Positions 45,192 through 54,022 of a DNA stretch of 64,000 nucleotides are shown in pieces (the stretch's first letter is position 1; each line of letters starts with the position of its first letter). The translations under genes and the position numbers were made by a program. The notes beneath the pieces are model-generated. The model saw nothing but the letters and a program-made list of their open reading frames with translations. It was not told where the DNA came from and searched no databases. The DNA is taken from contig NZ_WPIN01000004.1 of assembly GCF_009754945.1 (NCBI RefSeq), positions 1-64,000 of the forward strand, written 5' to 3'. The stretch is from Spirosoma arboris. GTDB lineage: Bacteria > Bacteroidota > Bacteroidia > Cytophagales > Spirosomataceae.

Positions 45192-48100
45192 TTGCATGGG
45201 ATATTTAGATACTTACCGTGCTTGAGAGTTTTAGTGTTATTCCTTCTCCAGTTTCTGCTTATCTATAGCAGTCTGGCCCAATTACGTTATGGAAATGAAT
45301 GGATCGTTCCATCTCAGTCCTATGCAAAGATCAGCATTACTGAAAATGGTATCTATCGCATCAGCTATGCCGAACTAGTAAGTGCTGGTTTTGCTGTCGA
45401 TACGGTCAATCCCCAAAATCTCCAACTGTTCCATCATGGGCGTGAACTGGCTATTGAAGTAGTCGGAGAGGCTGATGGGCGATTTGATTCTGCCGATTTT
45501 ATTGAGTTTTACGCTGAAAAAAATAAGGGCGAACAAGACAGTCTAGTCTACTATCATGCCTCTCGCGCCAATCCCTATCACAGTTTATTTTCCGACGAAA
45601 CGTTTTATTTTCTGACGATTGGACAAACTCCAGGCAAACGGATTCTGACTTATCCTTTCAAACCAACGAATCAGGCTCTCGAGAAATACCATCTGGAGGA
45701 ACAACTTACTGTTTACTCCGATCAATATTCATTCAATAATTCCATTGGGTTAGTGCCTTCTGTACAGCAAAGCTATTTTGAAGAAGGAGAGGGATGGACA
45801 GGAAAATATATCACCTCTGACACGGTTGCCAGATTCAGCCTGAAATTCAAAAATCGAGTCAATACAGATGAACTACAGCCCATTTTAGAGTTTCAGGTAA
45901 ATGGCCGCTCGCTCAATGACCACCAACTCTGGTACGCTTTAGATGAAAAAAGTCCATTAGATACTGTTGTAGTTGGCGCATTCAGCCCTCGAAAAATAAC
46001 CCTATCTCTGGCCGAAAATGCGATAAACAATGAGTCTGTTTTATTGAAGACGCAGACATTGAAAGCGACTAATTACGACTGGTATTCAATGACCTATTTG
46101 AAGGTAGTTTATCCACAAAGTTTTCCACTAGATGGTCAGCGAAGTAAGTATTTCAATTTGCGCCCTAATAACCTGAATCAGTCTGTCGTACAGATTAGTG
46201 ATTTGAGCGCTGATCACATTGTCTACATTATAACCGATCAGTACAATCTTGCCAAAATAACCAGTCAAACAAAGCAATTGGTTGTGCCTAATACAGCCAC
46301 CCAACAACGAATGTTTGTTAGTGATGAGATCAAGAAAGTAAATGCTACCTCAATTGTTGACTTTCCTGTACTTGAGCCTAAAGGGGCTAATTATCTAATT
46401 GTTACACACAGTTCACTGCTGGAGTCAGCTAATCAATATGCTGCTTACCGTTTATCGGCAGCAGGAGGGAGCTATAAACCGCTGGTGATTGAAACGAAGG
46501 CTATTTACGAGCAGTTTAATTTTGGCGAACGGAGTCCTATCGCGATTCGCCGTTTTGCTGATTTTATGCTGTCGGGTGGGACTGATAAGCAATTGTTTTT
46601 GCTGGGGCGGGGGATTAGTTTTCCAGATGTGTTGAAAATATCAGAAGCCGATGACCTAGTGCCAACGTTTGGATATCCGGGTTCCGATGCATTGTTAACC
46701 ATGGGATTGGCGGGCTTTCCTGAATTTGTACAGGCGATCTCCAGTGGCAGAATCAACGTAACAACCAATCAGCAGGCACTGAATTATCTGGCCAAAGTAA
46801 AAGAGTTTGAGCAAGCTGTACCTGATGAATGGCAAAAGCGAATATTGCATTTAAATGGCGGTCATGACAAAGCTGAAATTCTCTATTTAAAGAGCTTGAT
46901 GGAGCAACTTCGCCCGGTTGCCGAAAATCAGTTTATGGGTGCACAGGTTAAAACAATCTCTAAAAAAACGGTTACCGAAGTAGAAGCTATTGATATTTCT
47001 AAAGAGGTGAATGAAGGTGTTTCCATGATTAGCTACGCTGGTCATGGATCGTCGAACACACTCGACTTTAATTTCGGTTATTGTTCAGCCCCAACCAGCA
47101 ATTTTCATAATAAAGGAAAGTACCCTATCCTGTTTTTCAATGGTTGTAGCGTCAATAACATTTTTTATAAATACGATCCGCTCAGTACAGATTGGCTGAT
47201 TACACCTGATAAGGGAGCAATTGCTGTTTTAGCTAGTTCATTTTGGAGTTACCCGAACAGTACGCAGCAGTACGTTTATACGTTTTATCAAAAGCTCTTT
47301 ACCGACAGTTCGAGTATTACCCTGACTTTAGGGAAGATTCAGCAACTTGTTAATCAGAGTCTTTCGTCGCAGAGTGGTGATCTGACCTTAAGGAGTGATA
47401 TGCAGCAGATTATTCTGCAAGGTGATCCTGCTCTGCATGTGTTTCCGTTGTCGAAACCAGACTATGTGGCTCGTAGTCTATTTCTTCAGACTCGAAAATC
47501 AGGGACGATTATTGCGAATGATGACTCGCTTACCGTTAATCTGATTTTAGCTAATGTCGGGAAATACCTGGCAAACCAACCGGTTTCAATAGCGCTAAGA
47601 AAAATATATACGAACAATGAAGTAACCAGTCAGAAATTCTCCATTCTGGTTGATGCTGTTCATGACACCTTGTTTTTCCCCATTAAGAAAGAGCTTTCCG
47701 TAAGACGAATAGAAATAACCATTGATAGCGATTCGACAATAGACGAACTCAATGAAGCTAATAATCAACTAGCTATTGATTTAGCCGATTGGCCGGAAAT
47801 CCAGAAAAGCAGCGTTTATCCCATCAATGCTTTGCCCGACCAACTAAATCCAATATTGTCAGTCACGATTGATAATCGAGTTATTAAGAATGGGGACTAC
47901 GTTTCGGCTAACCCCATCATTCAAATTGGTTTAACGGATGAAAATCAGTTGTCTATTGGCGATTTAGCCAATATGCAGGCTTACCTAAAACAATGTGATT
48001 CCTGCCCATTTGTAGCTTTAAAACCACAGTCGGGGTCGGCGATCTCATCTGTGTCGTTGATGGCCACCTATCCGTTAGTACAACTTGCTGCCGGTACATA

Positions 48101-48467
48101 TGAACTTCTGGCAATGGGCCGCGATGCGGCCGGAAATTCATCAGGAAACCCGTATGATATCACATTTAAGGTGATAGATGAATCGACTCCAATTCAATGG
48201 AAAGCGTATCCTAATCCAAGTAATGAGGTTGTGCAAATCAGCTTTACGCTCACTGGGAAAATAGTGCCCAAAACAGCCAAACTCCAGATTTTTAATAGTA
48301 TAGGCGTACTTGTTGATAGCTATTTCGTCACGCCTTTTATTGGTGAAAATACAGTCTATTGGGAAAATCTCCGATTGCAGCCCGCTGGCCTGTATCATGG
48401 TAGTCTGGAAATAACCTGGGAAGACGGCAGGCTGGAGACCGTTAGAGGTAAACTCGTGAAACGGTAG
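45192..48467 (+). CDS. porU2: PorU2-like C25-family peptidase with type IX secretion tail
   Basis: The 1091-residue protein has an N-terminal signal segment (LRVLVLFLLQFLLIYSSLAQ), a gingipain-like C25 domain with His618 in SYAGHGSSN and Cys652 in FFNGCSVN, and a C-terminal sorting domain beginning KAYPNPSNEVVQISF. It matches the PorU2 group related to the T9SS sortase PorU. PorU2 itself carries a sorting tail, so it is probably surface-exposed. The only starts that keep the signal peptide are non-ATG (TTG at 45192, alternatives near 45219); the nearby ATGs are out of frame. It is not an obvious partner of the DUF1501 gene just upstream. Confidence 0.85.
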   Translation: MHGIFRYLPCLRVLVLFLLQFLLIYSSLAQLRYGNEWIVPSQSYAKISITENGIYRISYAELVSAGFAVDTVNPQNLQLFHHGRELAIEVVGEADGRFDSADFIEFYAEKNKGEQDSLVYYHASRANPYHSLFSDETFYFLTIGQTPGKRILTYPFKPTNQALEKYHLEEQLTVYSDQYSFNNSIGLVPSVQQSYFEEGEGWTGKYITSDTVARFSLKFKNRVNTDELQPILEFQVNGRSLNDHQLWYALDEKSPLDTVVVGAFSPRKITLSLAENAINNESVLLKTQTLKATNYDWYSMTYLKVVYPQSFPLDGQRSKYFNLRPNNLNQSVVQISDLSADHIVYIITDQYNLAKITSQTKQLVVPNTATQQRMFVSDEIKKVNATSIVDFPVLEPKGANYLIVTHSSLLESANQYAAYRLSAAGGSYKPLVIETKAIYEQFNFGERSPIAIRRFADFMLSGGTDKQLFLLGRGISFPDVLKISEADDLVPTFGYPGSDALLTMGLAGFPEFVQAISSGRINVTTNQQALNYLAKVKEFEQAVPDEWQKRILHLNGGHDKAEILYLKSLMEQLRPVAENQFMGAQVKTISKKTVTEVEAIDISKEVNEGVSMISYAGHGSSNTLDFNFGYCSAPTSNFHNKGKYPILFFNGCSVNNIFYKYDPLSTDWLITPDKGAIAVLASSFWSYPNSTQQYVYTFYQKLFTDSSSITLTLGKIQQLVNQSLSSQSGDLTLRSDMQQIILQGDPALHVFPLSKPDYVARSLFLQTRKSGTIIANDDSLTVNLILANVGKYLANQPVSIALRKIYTNNEVTSQKFSILVDAVHDTLFFPIKKELSVRRIEITIDSDSTIDELNEANNQLAIDLADWPEIQKSSVYPINALPDQLNPILSVTIDNRVIKNGDYVSANPIIQIGLTDENQLSIGDLANMQAYLKQCDSCPFVALKPQSGSAISSVSLMATYPLVQLAAGTYELLAMGRDAAGNSSGNPYDITFKVIDESTPIQWKAYPNPSNEVVQISFTLTGKIVPKTAKLQIFNSIGVLVDSYFVTPFIGENTVYWENLRLQPAGLYHGSLEITWEDGRLETVRGKLVKR

Positions 48468-48475
48468 GCGTATTG

Positions 48476-49186
48476 TTATTCTTTACCGGATTCAATCAAT
48501 GTCCATTGCTGACGGTAGCCATAAGCAATTTGTCCTTTACCTATACAATTAGACGAGCTTTGACAATAGGCCAGATCTGTAGTTTCTTTAAAAATCAACC
48601 CTGTTTGATAAGCATATATTGCCAACTGACGATGTAGAGAAATAGCCGTTGAGTCATTTTTCTTATCGGTAACCTGAGCAGTATTGGAGTAATTGATAGT
48701 ACCGATCTTATAAGGCTTCCCAACTTTTGTGTATTGATATAGGGTGGCTGGCAGCGCATTATACTCATTTTGATTCCAAGAAATAGTAGTAGCAACCGGA
48801 AAAATGAGTTTTACATAAGCTATATTATTCTCGGTACGAATCAGCTTATCGGGCCACTGTTGCATAGTCCAGATTGAATCAGCTCGCCAGTTGTCCGACA
48901 ATCGGCTTTTTTTGTAGCGGGTCAATTTATAGGTTTTACTTCCCTGTGTTGTTGACAGCAACTCCCCAATCGTTTCTTTGAAAAAATAAGTACTTGAAAT
49001 TGAAGAATCACTTAGCGAATACTGTTCTTCCTGGACTTCATATATCCAAAAACGTCCTGTTTCCGCATGTGCATAGTCGCCGTCATACTGCGTGCTAATA
49101 GTCACCTGCTTGCAGGCATATAGAAGTAGTAAAATGCAGATAGCGCTTACATTGAACTTGTTCTGGGTGAGCTTAACCTTAAGCAT
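48476..49186 (-). CDS. Putative lipoprotein of unknown function
   Basis: The 236-residue protein has a short signal with lipobox-like LLLLYAC near residues 18-24 and no recognised domain. The body is beta-rich with regular hydrophobic/aromatic pattern, such as GRFWIYEVQEEQYSLSD. It follows the lasso-type precursor on the same strand with a 24-base gap, so the two may be cotranscribed. A role in RiPP export, immunity or binding is conceivable but unsupported. I chose the ATG at 49186 over a TTG at 49198. Confidence 0.65.
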   Translation of the reverse strand: MLKVKLTQNKFNVSAICILLLLYACKQVTISTQYDGDYAHAETGRFWIYEVQEEQYSLSDSSISSTYFFKETIGELLSTTQGSKTYKLTRYKKSRLSDNWRADSIWTMQQWPDKLIRTENNIAYVKLIFPVATTISWNQNEYNALPATLYQYTKVGKPYKIGTINYSNTAQVTDKKNDSTAISLHRQLAIYAYQTGLIFKETTDLAYCQSSSNCIGKGQIAYGYRQQWTLIESGKE

Positions 49187-49210
49187 GACGGCTTTCAAAC
49201 CTTTTCAGCC

Positions 49211-49363
49211 TTATGCCTGAAAGTCATTTACTGATGACATGGTATCAGAAGCACTTCCTCCTTTCAGTGTTAGTTGAGAGACGTGCCCGTACTTAATGAG
49301 TTTCGGTTGTTTATAGGCTCGTTTAACCTTTTTTACAGAGATGGTGGTGTAGTTACGCTTCAT
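49211..49363 (-). CDS. Lasso-type RiPP precursor peptide
   Basis: A 50-codon ORF. Residues 17-32 (YKQPKLIKYGHVSQLT) match the lasso leader recognition pattern Y-x2-P-x-L-x3-G-x4-LT: Tyr17, Pro20, Leu22, Gly26, Leu31, Thr32. The likely core follows Thr32: LKGGSASD then TMSSVNDFQA. If the core starts two residues after Thr32 (Thr at -2, the usual place), Asp40 is core position 7; with Thr at -1 it is position 8. Asp or Glu at 7-9 is needed for a lasso ring. A lasso B2 peptidase is at 53524. ATG start; too short for many gene callers. The family call is by motif; the structure of the product is inferred. Confidence 0.75.
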   Translation of the reverse strand: MKRNYTTISVKKVKRAYKQPKLIKYGHVSQLTLKGGSASDTMSSVNDFQA

Positions 49364-49860
49364 GTGATAAAATGGAAAATTTTAGGTTACTCAAACAGCT
49401 TACGGAATACTAATTTTGAATGATTATTTATGTGAACGTAGACTATTGAAAACCTCTCTATTAACATCTTTCGGCGCTTGGTTACCAGAATCAGCGCTTA
49501 AGAAAGTATATATTGTTACTTTAGAAAGACTCGTCAATGAATAAAGTAGTAGAGACACTACTAATAGTTTTTTCGTAAACACATAAATTTATTGTGTGTA
49601 AATTTATGTAATTTATTTTTTAGAAATAGAGTATTTAAATGGCTTTTACAGAAACTATGAAGCTAAGTGGATCTGTGAATAGCACATTACAATTTATTTC
49701 TAAAGCAAATGGGCTGACCGTCTTGAAGACGGTCAGCCCATTTGCTTTAGAATCCCTTATGCTCAATTTTACGCTAACACATTCTTATCAGGTGCTTATA
49801 ATCCCCAACATAGTCAGCTAATTGAATTCGCTGGCGTACAATTAAGTTAGCTACAACTGA
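49364..49860. other. Intergenic region with one large palindrome
   Basis: About 500 AT-rich bases between the precursor gene and the secreted nuclease gene. Apart from the 51-base palindrome (49700-49750) I see no gene. A 60-codon plus-strand frame (49639-49821) runs through the palindrome and looks accidental. Confidence 0.6.
49700..49750. repeat. 51-base near-perfect palindrome
   Basis: 25-bp perfectly complementary arms (CTAAAGCAAATGGGCTGACC, then GTCTT) surround a single G. Flanks are AT-rich but have no clear T run on either strand. It lies 111 bases downstream of the secreted nuclease gene and could end its transcript. Confidence 0.85.
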
Positions 49861-52800
49861 TCAAAGGCCGCTAATAACTCGGGAATAGACATTATTTGTC
49901 GAGTTACTATCATACAATTGTGATGCATCATCCGTGATATTAACCATTACATTTGACGCACTGCCTGCATTGGCACTCGTGCGGGTAATGCTTAAGCCTA
50001 GAACCGATTTACCACTTGCCGCAATAGGCTGCCCACCGACAGCGGTCAACGTTAATTGCTTGTCTGACAAGTTATTCGTGACACTCCATTTTGTATTATC
50101 TACCGTAACTGGATTAGCCTCACCATCTGTGACATTGATTGTGGTGAGCGTATTATCATAAGCTAAGGTATAGCCCACTGGCGCCGTGATTGTTATAACA
50201 GTATTGCCAGTAGCAGAAAGCATATTACCAACCTCTGTTATAGTAACAAGGAAGGTGTTGGTCGCATTATCACTGAAGTTAGCCTGAGGTAGATCAATTG
50301 TAGGTGTCAAATCCGGGGCGGCAAACAGAAAACGAGCTGTTACTGGATAGTGGTCGGAAGTAGTTGTACCCCCTGTAACAGGTCGGACATTATTTACCGA
50401 ATTTGTTATGTACTGTATACCGCTTGCCGTAAATGTTCCGTTTGTGCTAATCTCATTCGAGACCGTTAAATGGTCGATAATATCCGGATAAGAAGCCGTA
50501 CTGGGTACATTACAATTACTGAGTTGCTTGGTGATAACCGTATAGTCTGGAGAAGTTGTAAAAGCACTAAATGACGAAACAAAAGTGGTGGTTCCATCAA
50601 TATAAATTGATTGATCTGCGTCGTCATTATAATCGCCCATAATTAGCACGTTATCGTTTGGATACGTAGCATCAAGGTATGTTTTTAAGGAATTGAAATC
50701 AGCTATACGGCGATTGTATGATGATACATCAGAACCCGACTTAGCATGAAGCCCAACCAGTTTAAGATTTTTCTTGATACCATTTATCGTGACATCGCAA
50801 TTCATTAGCAAAGGGAATCGGTTTGATGCCCAATCGCTGCTACCCGCAGTACCTGTCAGAATCTGGCTTGCTGATACATTGGTGACAATCGCTTTATCGT
50901 ACACAAAGCATACTTTCTGGGCATATGTTGTCGCATCTCCTGTTACTTCTGGATCATCGAACCAGTGCGAATAGTAAATAGCTGGTGTACGGGTTGGATC
51001 AGCACCACATGTATACGTATATGATTTTCCTGTGTTTGTACTTAAAGTAGCAACAATAGCGTCTAGTTTGGTAAGATCACAAATCTCCTCCAGGCAATAG
51101 ATATCCTTGTTCATTGTCTGGAGTTGAGTCGCTACATTGCTTTGTTGCTGCGCTTCATTTGTAGGCCCAAAACCTGTGTTGCCTAACCATTCGACATTCC
51201 ACCAGACAATATCTAAGGTGCCAGTAACCGCAGTGCCTGATCCACCTGTACCCACTTCCGGACATGCAGCCGCAGTTGGTGTTGAGCCAGGAACATCATC
51301 TGTCGAACGAGGTAATAACTGGCAAACATTATTGAACAGGCTAACTACACCTGTAATATCTATGGTACCCGTAGGCTTGGATGCCGTAACCAGATTAGTG
51401 CCATTCTGAATCCGTATAACCGTGCCATCGCTTAAGGTGTAATTGGTATTACCCGCAAAGGCTGTCGCTGATGAGGCAATCGTTACACCAGGCAGGGTTA
51501 CCAGTTCCCCTTTATGATCGCAAAGTGTAGCTGTTGTAACAGTTGTAGAGGTTGGTATTACGTTGGCCGCACCCGTATTGACAAAGCATCCGGTAAAGGT
51601 GCCTAGCTCTTTGTCTGTATTGTAGGTACTTAGTGTACCTGTTACCTGAATTTCATCGCCAATAGTTAGCTCTGGAATAGGTGTTGTGGTGCCTGTACCC
51701 GTATAGAGTAAAATACCGCCAGTTGCATCCTGAATATAAATATTGGTGCCTATATTCGAAATTACCCGACCGGTAACCGTATATACAGTACCATCTGTTC
51801 CGGCTCTGACTGCACCAATAGGAATAGAAGTACCACATGGGCCTACTGAGCCCGCAGGATAAACAGCGCCACTTAGAGCGACGGTTTTGGCTCCCGTTAC
51901 CTCAGAACTACTTACTGTTACGCTACCTGAATAAGTGCTGGTAGAAAGCCCTGCAGTTAAATGAGCATAGATAGTTTTGTTAACCGTCCCATCTCCTAAA
52001 GGTAAAACTTCAATAGGACTGTTTGCATAGGTTGTGCCATCAGTTGAAATATCAAAATTAGCTGGAGGGACAACCGTAACAGAAGTAGTAGGCGTCAGGT
52101 TACTGCCAGTAACTGTAAATGAAACAGGAGATGATGGGCCATTGTCTACAATGTAGTATATCCCCGATTTTGTAGTTGGCAAAACACTAAGGGCTGGCCC
52201 GGTTGGATTACATAGATTTGCCGATGCTGATATATTACGTGGATTGGGAGCGCCAGTGGCAAAGTCAGAGGAATTATTGTCAGTCTCTGTACAGCCATTG
52301 CTCCCTCGCAAAATAGCCGTTGTATTACTGGGAGCTGGAGTAGGGCCTGAGCCTTCGAAACAATTGGCAGTGCCAAAACCAACAAAATCAACAACATTAG
52401 CACCTGCAGCACATGAACCTGATAAGGCTGTGGGAACACTCACCAGGGCTACCTTACCTGCAGTTCCTGACAAAGCTATAGTCCCTATGGCATCTGGCGT
52501 AGGAAGGTTCACAGTACCTCCTGAACCAATCGATTCCTGTACTAGGTAATATCTGCCAGGCTGGATTGTGCCGGAAAGATTGGTTACCTGCCAGCTCGTT
52601 CCTGAAGATGATGCATATTGCACACTCCATCCATCAATATTAACAGGCGTGTTGCCTCGGTTGAATAATTCAATAAAGTCATTTTTGTAAGTAGCTCCAG
52701 CGTTTCCACCACCACCATACACTTGACTAATAACAATGTTTGCGGATACTGTTGGGGCTAGATTCCCTTTACTAGCAACATGGGTAGTAAATACCTTGGC

Positions 52801-52965
52801 TGAACTACCAGAAGTTGCCGAATAGCGACCTGGATTCTTGTTATTACCTGCCCAGGCCATCGAAGGACTGGAACTAGCTAAGGAGCTAAGTGGTAATGCC
52901 ATCTGCGCTTGCAGTGCGTGCGTTACCAAAAGAAAAGATAGGACGAAGAGTAAGTTTTTTAGCAT
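49861..52965 (-). CDS. Secreted lamin-tail / endonuclease-exonuclease-phosphatase protein
   Basis: The 1034-residue protein has a signal peptide (residues 1-20), a lamin-tail domain (about 75-190, ISQVYGGGGNAGATYKNDFIELFNRG), a BACON/IPT-like beta region, an OB-fold-like part (about 385-560), and an endonuclease/exonuclease/phosphatase domain (about 582-875) with DIVWWNVEWLGN, MGDYNDDADQS and TSDHYPV; a beta-domain ends the chain. It resembles secreted nucleases of the ExeM type and probably digests extracellular DNA. I see no typical PNPS-type secretion tail at the end. ATG start. Confidence 0.85.
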   Translation of the reverse strand: MLKNLLFVLSFLLVTHALQAQMALPLSSLASSSPSMAWAGNNKNPGRYSATSGSSAKVFTTHVASKGNLAPTVSANIVISQVYGGGGNAGATYKNDFIELFNRGNTPVNIDGWSVQYASSSGTSWQVTNLSGTIQPGRYYLVQESIGSGGTVNLPTPDAIGTIALSGTAGKVALVSVPTALSGSCAAGANVVDFVGFGTANCFEGSGPTPAPSNTTAILRGSNGCTETDNNSSDFATGAPNPRNISASANLCNPTGPALSVLPTTKSGIYYIVDNGPSSPVSFTVTGSNLTPTTSVTVVPPANFDISTDGTTYANSPIEVLPLGDGTVNKTIYAHLTAGLSTSTYSGSVTVSSSEVTGAKTVALSGAVYPAGSVGPCGTSIPIGAVRAGTDGTVYTVTGRVISNIGTNIYIQDATGGILLYTGTGTTTPIPELTIGDEIQVTGTLSTYNTDKELGTFTGCFVNTGAANVIPTSTTVTTATLCDHKGELVTLPGVTIASSATAFAGNTNYTLSDGTVIRIQNGTNLVTASKPTGTIDITGVVSLFNNVCQLLPRSTDDVPGSTPTAAACPEVGTGGSGTAVTGTLDIVWWNVEWLGNTGFGPTNEAQQQSNVATQLQTMNKDIYCLEEICDLTKLDAIVATLSTNTGKSYTYTCGADPTRTPAIYYSHWFDDPEVTGDATTYAQKVCFVYDKAIVTNVSASQILTGTAGSSDWASNRFPLLMNCDVTINGIKKNLKLVGLHAKSGSDVSSYNRRIADFNSLKTYLDATYPNDNVLIMGDYNDDADQSIYIDGTTTFVSSFSAFTTSPDYTVITKQLSNCNVPSTASYPDIIDHLTVSNEISTNGTFTASGIQYITNSVNNVRPVTGGTTTSDHYPVTARFLFAAPDLTPTIDLPQANFSDNATNTFLVTITEVGNMLSATGNTVITITAPVGYTLAYDNTLTTINVTDGEANPVTVDNTKWSVTNNLSDKQLTLTAVGGQPIAASGKSVLGLSITRTSANAGSASNVMVNITDDASQLYDSNSTNNVYSRVISGL

Positions 52966-53523
52966 AATAAAATGATTCAGAGACCGCCGAGTGGCAAAAA
53001 TTGAAGTGATTTAACGTTTAATTATTTTATAAATTAAAAACACAATCGTGTACAACGAGTGTTTTAGTGTATTATTTATTTATGTTCATAATTATGTACA
53101 AATTAAAATTTAAAATTTTATGAAATAACGTAGTCTGTTAGCCTACCCAAACGAATTGGGTCAGAATACGCTATGTTTTAAGGATAAAATGAGCATAAAT
53201 TTCCCTATATATACCACTGATATACAAAGAACTGCACCGATAATAAGTAGCTGATTTAACCTTTCAAGGTATAAGAACAAAAGGATATATATTGTTTATT
53301 ATCAATATGTTAACTTTTGGTTTATTGTTTGTTTAGCCAGTATTGGACTAGAATAAATTCTTCCGCATTACTTTTATGGAAAATTAGCCCGATAGCAAAT
53401 TTTATCTGGATTCGTATAAGCGGGTAGGATGCTAAATCATACAGTCAGTAGTACTAAAGAGATTATTTTTGGCGCAGTTTAAGAGTAGTATAAGTCTGAA
53501 TAATTGCTGGCTGATTTAAGTGT
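52966..53523. other. AT-rich intergenic region without a recognised gene
   Basis: 558 bases with strongly AT-rich composition. No ORF resembling a PqqD-like B1 protein or a second precursor is visible on either strand. A TATTTTTG box at 53464-53471 could serve the B2 gene. Confidence 0.6.
53464..53471 (+). promoter_or_regulatory. Possible -7 box of the B2 gene
   Basis: TATTTTTG matches TAnnTTTG, about 53 bases before the B2 ATG. No good TTG is found at the proper spacing, so this is tentative. Confidence 0.4.
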
Positions 53524-53949
53524 ATGAAAGACTGGTGGAAACGGTTTAGTGAGTTTTCTCATTTATCCCTTGCTGACAAATTGTTGATCGGACAGACAGT
53601 CGCGATTATGATCGTGATACGAGCAGGCCTTAAACTGCTTTCGTTTCAGCAATTCAGGAAGCTTTATGGCAAATTGCTTACAGTAAGGAAGTCCACGACT
53701 ACATCCGACAAATTAATAGAACGACAAGTTTGGGCTATACAAAAGGTGAGTGGTACACTTGCAGCGGTTTGCTTGCCACAAGCCTTGGCTCTAACGTATT
53801 TTCTAAGGAAAGAAAAAGGTATTGAGCTAGTAGTAGGTGTTCAGAAAAAACAGGCGTTTGAAGCCCACGCATGGGTCGAGAAAAGTGGGAGAATCCTAAT
53901 TGGAGAATCACCCGATAATAGCTTTAAACCGCTTTGGGTGTGGCAATAA
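53524..53949 (+). CDS. Lasso peptide biosynthesis B2 protein (leader peptidase)
   Basis: The 141-residue protein matches the lasso B2 family, a transglutaminase-fold cysteine protease that removes the leader peptide. The N-terminal helical half includes SLADKLLIGQTVAIMIVIRAG. The catalytic half has Cys83 in AVCLPQALALTYFLRK and His115 in FEAHAWVEKSGRILIGE, with Asp131 as a possible third residue. In known systems it works with a B1 recognition protein, and the C enzyme closes the ring. Neither is in this window. Its candidate substrate is the 49211-49363 precursor. ATG start. Confidence 0.88.
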   Translation: MKDWWKRFSEFSHLSLADKLLIGQTVAIMIVIRAGLKLLSFQQFRKLYGKLLTVRKSTTTSDKLIERQVWAIQKVSGTLAAVCLPQALALTYFLRKEKGIELVVGVQKKQAFEAHAWVEKSGRILIGESPDNSFKPLWVWQ

Positions 53950-54022
53950 CCCATAAAAAAACAGCTAAAAAAAGACATACAGAGTCTTAAGCCGTTTAGA
54001 CTATAAGGTAATAAGAGTGTCT

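Noticed and set aside
49639..49821. 60-codon plus-strand ORF next to the precursor gene
   Set aside because: It runs through both arms of the 51-base palindrome, has no recognisable motif and lies in AT-rich intergenic sequence, so it is probably accidental.
53181..53254. Short plus-strand ORF in the gap before B2 as a second RiPP precursor
   Set aside because: The roughly 21-residue frame lacks the Tyr-Pro-Leu-Gly-Thr leader pattern.
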